From an uncultured Marinosulfonomonas sp. (lineage in GTDB: Bacteria; Pseudomonadota; Alphaproteobacteria; Rhodobacterales; Rhodobacteraceae), in contig CAMZKY010000242.1 of NCBI GenBank assembly GCA_947311455.1, forward strand, positions 1-12,187: a stretch of DNA of 12,187 bases. The letters are read 5' to 3'. Positions 8,891 through 12,187 of this stretch are shown piece by piece. A program made the position numbers and the translations under genes. A model generated the notes under the pieces. It was given only the letters and a program-made list of their open reading frames with translations. It ran no database searches and was not told where the DNA came from. Numbering within the stretch: position 1 is the stretch's first letter; every line of letters begins with the position of its first letter.

Positions 8891-9265
8891 TTACTTGATT
8901 TCGACTTCTGCGCCAGCTGCTTCCAGCTTGGCTTTCACGTCGTCTGCTTCGGCTTGGTCAACGCCTTCTTTGACTTTCGCACCAGCAGTTTCAACCAATG
9001 TTTTCGCTTCTTTCAGGCCAAGACCTGTGATCGCGCGAACTTCTTTGATCACAGAAATTTTAGATGCGCCGGCAGATACCATTACAACGTCAAATTCTGT
9101 TTGAGCAGCGCCACCAGCGTCGCCGCCTTCAGCAGCAGCCATCACGACAGCGCCACCGGCAGCTGGCTCGATGCCATACTCGTCTTTAAGGATAGTTTTC
9201 AGTTCTTGTGCTTCGAGAAGGGTCAGACCTACGATCTCTTCAGCAAGTTTTTTCAGATCAGCCAT
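8891..9265 (-). CDS. rplL: 50S ribosomal protein L7/L12
   Basis: This 124-residue acidic protein is the multicopy stalk protein that recruits and stimulates translation GTPases (EF-Tu, EF-G, IF2, RF3). Residues 1-33 are the N-terminal dimerisation and L10-binding domain. About 34-54 is an Ala/Gly-rich hinge. From 57 on is the globular C-terminal domain with KISVIKEVRAITGLGLKEAK (69-88), the conserved factor-binding surface. Length is typical. The ATG at 9265 has GGA 9 nt upstream. It follows rplJ by 73 nt with no terminator, so the two are co-transcribed and L12 must be made in excess over L10 by more frequent translation or greater mRNA stability. Confidence 0.99.
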   Translation of the reverse strand: MADLKKLAEEIVGLTLLEAQELKTILKDEYGIEPAAGGAVVMAAAEGGDAGGAAQTEFDVVMVSAGASKISVIKEVRAITGLGLKEAKTLVETAGAKVKEGVDQAEADDVKAKLEAAGAEVEIK

Positions 9266-9338
9266 TTTACTGTTTCCGTTCGTTTAAATGTTGTGTTCCA
9301 ACGTCATAGATAACCTATACGCCGGCCTTATTCGTTGC

Positions 9339-9851
9339 TTAGGCAGCCTTGTCTTCGATTGTAGACAAGATACCAGCGATGTTGCTTGCAGGCGCGCCAA
9401 TGGCACCGGCGATGTTGGAAGCAGGCGCACCAATACAGCCAGCGATAGAAGCAATAAGCTCCTCGCGGGATGGCATTGCTGCAACGGCCTTAACACCGGC
9501 GACGTCAAGAGCGTTATCCCCCATTGCCCCGCCCAGAATCACGAACTTGTCGTGCTCTTTGGCGAAATCCTGTGCAACCTTGGCGGCTGACACGGGATCT
9601 TCGGAATAGGTCATAACGGTCATACCCGAAAGAAGGTCAGAAATGCTTGCGCAAGGCTTTCCATCAAGGGCGATTTTGGCGAGCTTGTTTTTGGCAACAC
9701 GCACATGAACATCCGCATCGCGCGCTGACGCACGAAGGGCTTCCATATCCGCAACTGTAAGACCCGCGTAGTGGGCTACCACTACAACGCCAGAGCTTTC
9801 AAAGACTTCGCCGAGTTCAGCGACTACGGCTTCTTTTTGTGCTCTATCCAC
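9339..9851 (-). CDS. rplJ: 50S ribosomal protein L10
   Basis: This 170-residue protein anchors the L12 stalk: its N-terminal domain binds 23S rRNA with L11 nearby, and its C-terminal helix carries L12 dimers. The N-terminal domain is seen in MDRAQKEAVVAEL and AKNKLAKIAL (53-62). The tail (about 128-170) contains two identical GAPASNIAG segments at 141-149 and 152-160. The start is GTG, not ATG: GGAG (9859-9862) lies 7 nt before it, no in-frame ATG is close upstream, and the next internal Met (36) is too far into the domain. In the known family, L10 complexed with L12 represses its own mRNA by binding the leader; the structured 242-nt upstream spacer fits that. Confidence 0.98.
   Translation of the reverse strand: MDRAQKEAVVAELGEVFESSGVVVVAHYAGLTVADMEALRASARDADVHVRVAKNKLAKIALDGKPCASISDLLSGMTVMTYSEDPVSAAKVAQDFAKEHDKFVILGGAMGDNALDVAGVKAVAAMPSREELIASIAGCIGAPASNIAGAIGAPASNIAGILSTIEDKAA
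9372..9437 (-). repeat. 33-bp tandem duplication in the rplJ 3' end (11-residue repeat)
   Basis: Two consecutive 33-bp units encode CIGAPASNIAG and AIGAPASNIAG. They differ at one residue and at several synonymous positions, so the copies are not a very recent duplication. A looser IAG-x-I core recurs at 136-140, 147-151 and 158-162 with an 11-residue period. The repeat lies in the helix that carries L12 dimers. Confidence 0.85.
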
Positions 9852-9864
9852 AGTTTTACTCCAA

Positions 9865-10048
9865 TTATGGAAGGGTTCCCCCCTCCGGCTCTAGTTTGCC
9901 CCTATCGCTAAGGGCGTCGGGTCCAATTTCAGGGTCCCGAGGCCAAAATCTCCCGAGGAAATACCCCGGTATAATTCGTCTCGTTTCCCATCTCGGGAAG
10001 GAATTAGCAGGTGTTACCCTAACCCTCCGTCTCGGACAGAACAGCACC
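9865..10048 (-). promoter_or_regulatory. Probable L10 leader (autoregulatory RNA) upstream of rplJ
   Basis: The rplA-rplJ spacer is packed with complementary segments in minus-strand RNA. GGTG (10048-10045 region) faces CACC (10013-10010). TAATTC and GAATTA enclose an inner TTCCC / GGGAA stem (about 9971-10005). TCGGG-A-CC pairs with GG-A-CCCGA over 9917-9940. GCCC / GGGC flank 9898-9915. Immediately upstream of the rplJ ribosome binding site, GGAGGG faces CCTTCC. Position, length and folding fit the L10 leader family, in which the L10-L12 complex binds and represses translation of rplJ-rplL. I cannot verify the kink-turn consensus by eye, so the family name is an inference. No promoter is evident. 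Confidence 0.55.
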
Positions 10049-10050
10049 TT

Positions 10051-10085
10051 GCGGTACCGCTAAATGACAGGCGCGAACGCCTGCC
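10051..10085 (-). promoter_or_regulatory. UUCG-loop hairpin and palindrome just after rplA
   Basis: Nine bases after the rplA stop, GGCAGGCG pairs with CGCCTGTC (8 bp, one G-U) across a TTCG tetraloop (10066-10085). Five bases further is the perfect 10-base palindrome GCGGTACCGC (10051-10060). Neither has a T tract, so this is not an intrinsic terminator. The stable tetraloop hairpin may protect the 3' end of an rplK-rplA message or mark a processing site before the L10 leader. Confidence 0.4.
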
Positions 10086-10093
10086 AAATCTGA

Positions 10094-10792
10094 TTAATTA
10101 CCTAGCGCTGAGTCGAGGTTCAAGGAAACCCCAGGACCCATTGTCGAGCTGATAACGATCTTTTGCAAGTATGTGCCTTTCACGCCGGTTGGGCGCGCTT
10201 TTTGAACGGCATCTACAAGGGCGCGAATATTTTCAACCAGTTTGGCATCGTCAAACGAAACTTTGCCAACACCAGCATGTACAACGCCGCCTTTTTCTGC
10301 TTTGAACTGCACTTCGCCGCCTTTAGCCGCTTTAACAGCAGCAGCCACATCCATCGTTACCGTGCCCACTTTGGGGTTTGGCATCAGGTTGCGCGGGCCA
10401 AGAACTTTACCCAAACGGCCAACGATTGGCATCATGTCAGGTGTGGCAATACAACGGTCAAAATCGATCTTGCCGCCTTGTACGATTTCCATCAGATCTT
10501 CTGCGCCAACGATATCCGCACCAGCGGCTGTCGCTTCTTCGGCTTTCGCGTCACGTGCGAACACGGCAACACGAACAGTTTTACCTGTACCGTTTGGCAG
10601 ACCAACAACACCACGAACCATTTGATCAGCGTGGCGTGGATCAACACCAAGGTTTAGTGCGATATCGATGGTTTCATCGAATTTCGCGCTTGCATTTGAT
10701 TTAATCAGCGCAACAGCCTCTTCAACTGTCAGGTTTGATTTTCCAGCAAAGGCCTCACGGGCCGCTGTGAAACGTTTTCCAAGCTTAGCCAT
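10094..10792 (-). CDS. rplA: 50S ribosomal protein L1
   Basis: This 232-residue protein forms the L1 stalk at the ribosomal E site, helping deacylated tRNA leave, and in the known family represses its own operon by binding a mimic of its 23S site. The L1 signature region GRLGKVLGPRNLMPNPKVG (125-143) and the TGVKGTYLQKIVISSTMGPG stretch (202-221) are intact; length is typical. The ATG at 10792 lies 2 nt after the rplK stop codon. Its likely ribosome binding site (GAGG, 10 nt upstream) is inside the rplK coding end, so translation of the two is probably coupled. Confidence 0.99.
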   Translation of the reverse strand: MAKLGKRFTAAREAFAGKSNLTVEEAVALIKSNASAKFDETIDIALNLGVDPRHADQMVRGVVGLPNGTGKTVRVAVFARDAKAEEATAAGADIVGAEDLMEIVQGGKIDFDRCIATPDMMPIVGRLGKVLGPRNLMPNPKVGTVTMDVAAAVKAAKGGEVQFKAEKGGVVHAGVGKVSFDDAKLVENIRALVDAVQKARPTGVKGTYLQKIVISSTMGPGVSLNLDSALGN

Positions 10793-10794
10793 GA

Positions 10795-11220
10795 TTATTT
10801 AACCTCGATGCCCATAGAACGCGCAGAGCCCAAGATGATTTTCATCGCGGCTTCGATATCGTTTGCGTTCAGATCTTTCATTTTTGCTTCGGCGATTTCT
10901 TGTACCTGCGCCGAGGTTACAGAACCCACAACTTCGCGGCCAGGATTGCTGGCGCCAGATTTAAGTTTCGCAGCTTTACGCAGGAAATAAGACGCCGGAG
11001 GTGTCTTGATATCCATAGTGAAAGATTTGTCTTGGTAATATGTGATCACGGTCGGACAAGGAGCACCAGGCTCCAGATCAGCTGTTTTAGCGTTAAACGC
11101 CTTACAGAATTCCATGATGTTAATTCCACGCTGACCAAGCGCCGGACCCACGGGGGGGGACGGGTTTGCTTGACCTGCAGGCACTTGCAGTTTCATTGTG
11201 CCAGCCAGTTTTTTAGCCAT
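10795..11220 (-). CDS. rplK: 50S ribosomal protein L11
   Basis: This 141-residue protein binds the GTPase-associated centre of 23S rRNA at the base of the L12 stalk and takes part in the stringent response and thiopeptide binding. The N-terminal domain has the conserved proline-rich switch NPSPPVGPALGQRGINIMEF (19-38). The C-terminal RNA-binding domain spans about 70-141 and includes KSGASNPGREVVGSVT (87-102). Length matches the family. The ATG at 11220 has an excellent Shine-Dalgarno AAGGAGAA with 5-nt spacing, one of the strongest in the window. The codons for Ser21-Pro-Pro create an uninterrupted run of eight C (8 G on the plus strand, 11152-11159). Confidence 0.99.
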   Translation of the reverse strand: MAKKLAGTMKLQVPAGQANPSPPVGPALGQRGINIMEFCKAFNAKTADLEPGAPCPTVITYYQDKSFTMDIKTPPASYFLRKAAKLKSGASNPGREVVGSVTSAQVQEIAEAKMKDLNANDIEAAMKIILGSARSMGIEVK

Positions 11221-11244
11221 TAGGCTTCTCCTTATTTCAACAAT

Positions 11245-11314
11245 CCCTGCAACGCGTTACAGGGTCTTCAAGTTGCGTGGTCCGACATCACAGGCGCGCC
11301 TGCCAGCCTCCCAC
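11245..11314 (-). promoter_or_regulatory. rplK leader with probable L1-binding site and a second hairpin
   Basis: In minus-strand RNA the stretch starts GTGGGAGGCT (11314-11305), continues through the 12-base palindrome CAGGCGCGCCTG (11302-11291) and TGTGATG, and closes with GGACCAC (to 11277). The outer GTGG / CCAC arms can pair. From memory, E. coli 23S rRNA at the base of the L1 stalk reads GGTGGGAGGCTTT, so ten bases match. A second hairpin follows at 11245-11264 (CCCTGTAA / TTGCAGGG, CGCG loop, one G-U) just before the rplK ribosome binding site. L1 is known to repress rplK-rplA translation through such a mimic. This assignment is by eye and would need a structure-aware alignment. Confidence 0.55.
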
Positions 11315-11322
11315 AGATTACA

Positions 11323-11856
11323 CTAGGCCTCTTTCGAAACCTGTGTGAATTCAAGTTCGACAGGTGTTTCGCGCCCAAAGATAGAAACCGTAACTTTAAG
11401 ACGCTGGTTCTCCTGATCGACTTCCTCCACCATACCATCAAAACCCTCAAACGGCCCATCATTAACCGAAACTTTTTCACCCACTTCAAAGAAGATCAGG
11501 GTGCGTGGGGATTCGGCGGTTTCTTCTACGCGGTTCAGCAATGCGTTGACTTCGGCGTCGCGCATGGGCATTGGGCGGCCTTGCGGGCCCAGAAATCCGG
11601 TGACGCGGTTGATGGAATTGATCAGGTGGTAGCCCCGATCCGACATTTCCATCCGCACCAGAATATAGCCCGGCATAAAGCGGCGCTCGACGGTCACTTT
11701 CTTACCGCGACGCACCTCGATCACCTCTTCGGTGGGCACCAGCACTTCTTCAATATCGTCAGAAAGACCGGCCTCTTCCGCAGCAATTGCCACAGCTTCG
11801 GCGATCTTTTTCTCATAGTTCGAAAGAACACTTACAGAATACCACCGCTTTGCCAT
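11323..11856 (-). CDS. nusG: Transcription termination/antitermination factor NusG
   Basis: This 177-residue elongation factor binds the RNA polymerase clamp and links it to Rho or to ribosomal protein S10. Residues about 4-115 are the NGN domain (RWYSVSVLSNYEKKI at 4-18, ERRFMPGYILVRMEM at 57-71, TGFLG at 86-90). The KOW domain follows (about 124-175), with EVGEKVSVNDGPFEGFDG at 124-141. Length is typical of the family. The ATG at 11856 is preceded by purine-rich AAGGACAAGGCAAG. It follows secE by 184 nt and precedes rplK by 102 nt, both longer than gaps usually tolerated inside a tightly coupled operon. Confidence 0.98.
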   Translation of the reverse strand: MAKRWYSVSVLSNYEKKIAEAVAIAAEEAGLSDDIEEVLVPTEEVIEVRRGKKVTVERRFMPGYILVRMEMSDRGYHLINSINRVTGFLGPQGRPMPMRDAEVNALLNRVEETAESPRTLIFFEVGEKVSVNDGPFEGFDGMVEEVDQENQRLKVTVSIFGRETPVELEFTQVSKEA

Positions 11857-11933
11857 CTTGCCTTGTCCTTACAAACATCGCGCCCAAACGCGAAAAAATC
11901 CAAATGTTTCAAGCGGTTAAACCGCCCTCCCCA

Positions 11934-11969
11934 AACATAAAACAGCGCACAGCCCGAATCGGTGTGCGC
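11934..11969 (-). terminator. Terminator-like hairpin between secE and nusG
   Basis: In minus-strand RNA, GCGCACA pairs with TGTGCGC (7 bp, 11969-11945), with a small internal CCG / CGG stem. TGTTTTATGTTT follows, an interrupted T tract. It lies 72 nt after the secE stop codon and 78 nt before the nusG start. It could act as a partial terminator between the two genes. A further small inverted repeat (GCGG / CCGC, 11913-11925) lies between it and nusG. I see no convincing promoter for nusG after it. Confidence 0.45.
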
Positions 11970-12040
11970 ATTTGTTGGAGATTTCCGCCTGATCTACAAC
12001 CGAAGCCCAATCAGTTCAAGACCATAGGCGCGTTATTTTT

Positions 12041-12187
12041 CTAATTAAACATCGTCAAAACTGCACCCAATCCCGAGCGGATCACCATATCCACCAAGGA
12101 AAAGAACGTGGCAACCAAAGCTGTCAACGCAAAGACCATCATCGAGGTCAAAAACACTTCGCGCCGCGTGGGCCAAACGATCTTGGA
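12041..12187 (-). CDS. secE: Preprotein translocase subunit SecE (3' end)
   Basis: The last 48 codons and the TAG stop (12043-12041) are present; the 5' end lies beyond the window. The visible part begins SKIVWPTRREVFLTSMM. KIVWPTRREV is the conserved cytoplasmic amphipathic segment of SecE, and the following hydrophobic run (VFALTALVATFFSLVDMVI) is the single essential membrane segment that clamps SecY in the SecYEG channel. Bacterial SecE proteins of this short type are about 60-65 residues, so roughly 15 residues are missing. Its position ahead of nusG is the standard gene order. Confidence 0.95.
   Translation of the reverse strand, partial: SKIVWPTRREVFLTSMMVFALTALVATFFSLVDMVIRSGLGAVLTMFN

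Noticed and set aside
8571..9104. 177-codon plus-strand open frame across the rpoB start, spacer and rplL
   Set aside because: It would have to overlap two essential genes and their attenuator region. Its composition (Ser/Pro/Ala-rich) follows from the complement of rplL, and no motif is visible.
10163..10657. 164-codon plus-strand open frame inside rplA
   Set aside because: It is antisense to a complete and typical L1 gene and has no recognisable domain.
11291..11302. Twelve-base palindrome CAGGCGCGCCTG as a protein-binding operator
   Set aside because: It is better explained as the tip of the leader RNA hairpin in the probable L1 site. No second copy or other operator feature was seen.
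11970..12040. Possible promoter for nusG (TTGAAC, 17 nt, TAGATC)
   Set aside because: Only about half of the consensus bases match, and it would lie upstream of the terminator-like hairpin, which makes little sense for driving nusG.

Overview
The window carries the 3' part of the secE-nusG / ribosomal protein / RNA polymerase cluster, one of the most conserved gene blocks in bacteria. All eight recognisable genes are on the minus strand. Read 5' to 3' on that strand they are: secE (3' end only) - nusG - rplK (L11) - rplA (L1) - rplJ (L10) - rplL (L7/L12) - rpoB (beta) - rpoC (beta'). The protein sequences look alphaproteobacterial, most like Rhodobacterales / the marine Roseobacter group. Reasons are the 1377-residue RpoB and 1407-residue RpoC with alphaproteobacterial insertions, the L7/L12 and L10 sequences, and moderate GC content. 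The genus cannot be fixed from these genes.

Layout from high to low coordinate. secE ends at 12041 and is followed by a terminator-like hairpin (11934-11969) before nusG (11856-11323). A 102-nt leader then precedes rplK (11220-10795); it contains a stretch that appears to mimic the L1-binding part of 23S rRNA. rplA (10792-10094) follows after 2 nt. A 242-nt, strongly structured leader (probable L10 leader) precedes rplJ (9851-9339), which has a GTG start. rplL (9265-8891) follows. The 244-nt rplL-rpoB spacer holds two mutually exclusive hairpins, as in an attenuator. rpoB (8646-4513) and rpoC (4461-238) are separated by 51 nt, with a perfect hairpin over the rpoB stop codon. Past rpoC are two intrinsic-terminator-like hairpins that point in opposite directions. 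Beyond them is a possible 21-codon ORF whose stop overlaps another ATG at the window edge.

The genes serve transcription (RpoB, RpoC, NusG), the 50S stalks (L11, L1, L10, L7/L12) and protein export (SecE). Their products are needed at very different levels: L7/L12 in several copies per ribosome, polymerase subunits far less. The non-coding stretches (nusG-rplK, rplA-rplJ, rplL-rpoB) are where such differences are normally set, and they hold most of what deserves a second look. All coding regions are intact and ordinary. I see no mobile element, CRISPR array, tRNA, rRNA or defence system, and no sign of a novel multi-gene system. The findings concern cis-regulatory RNA structure and a repeat in the L10 tail.
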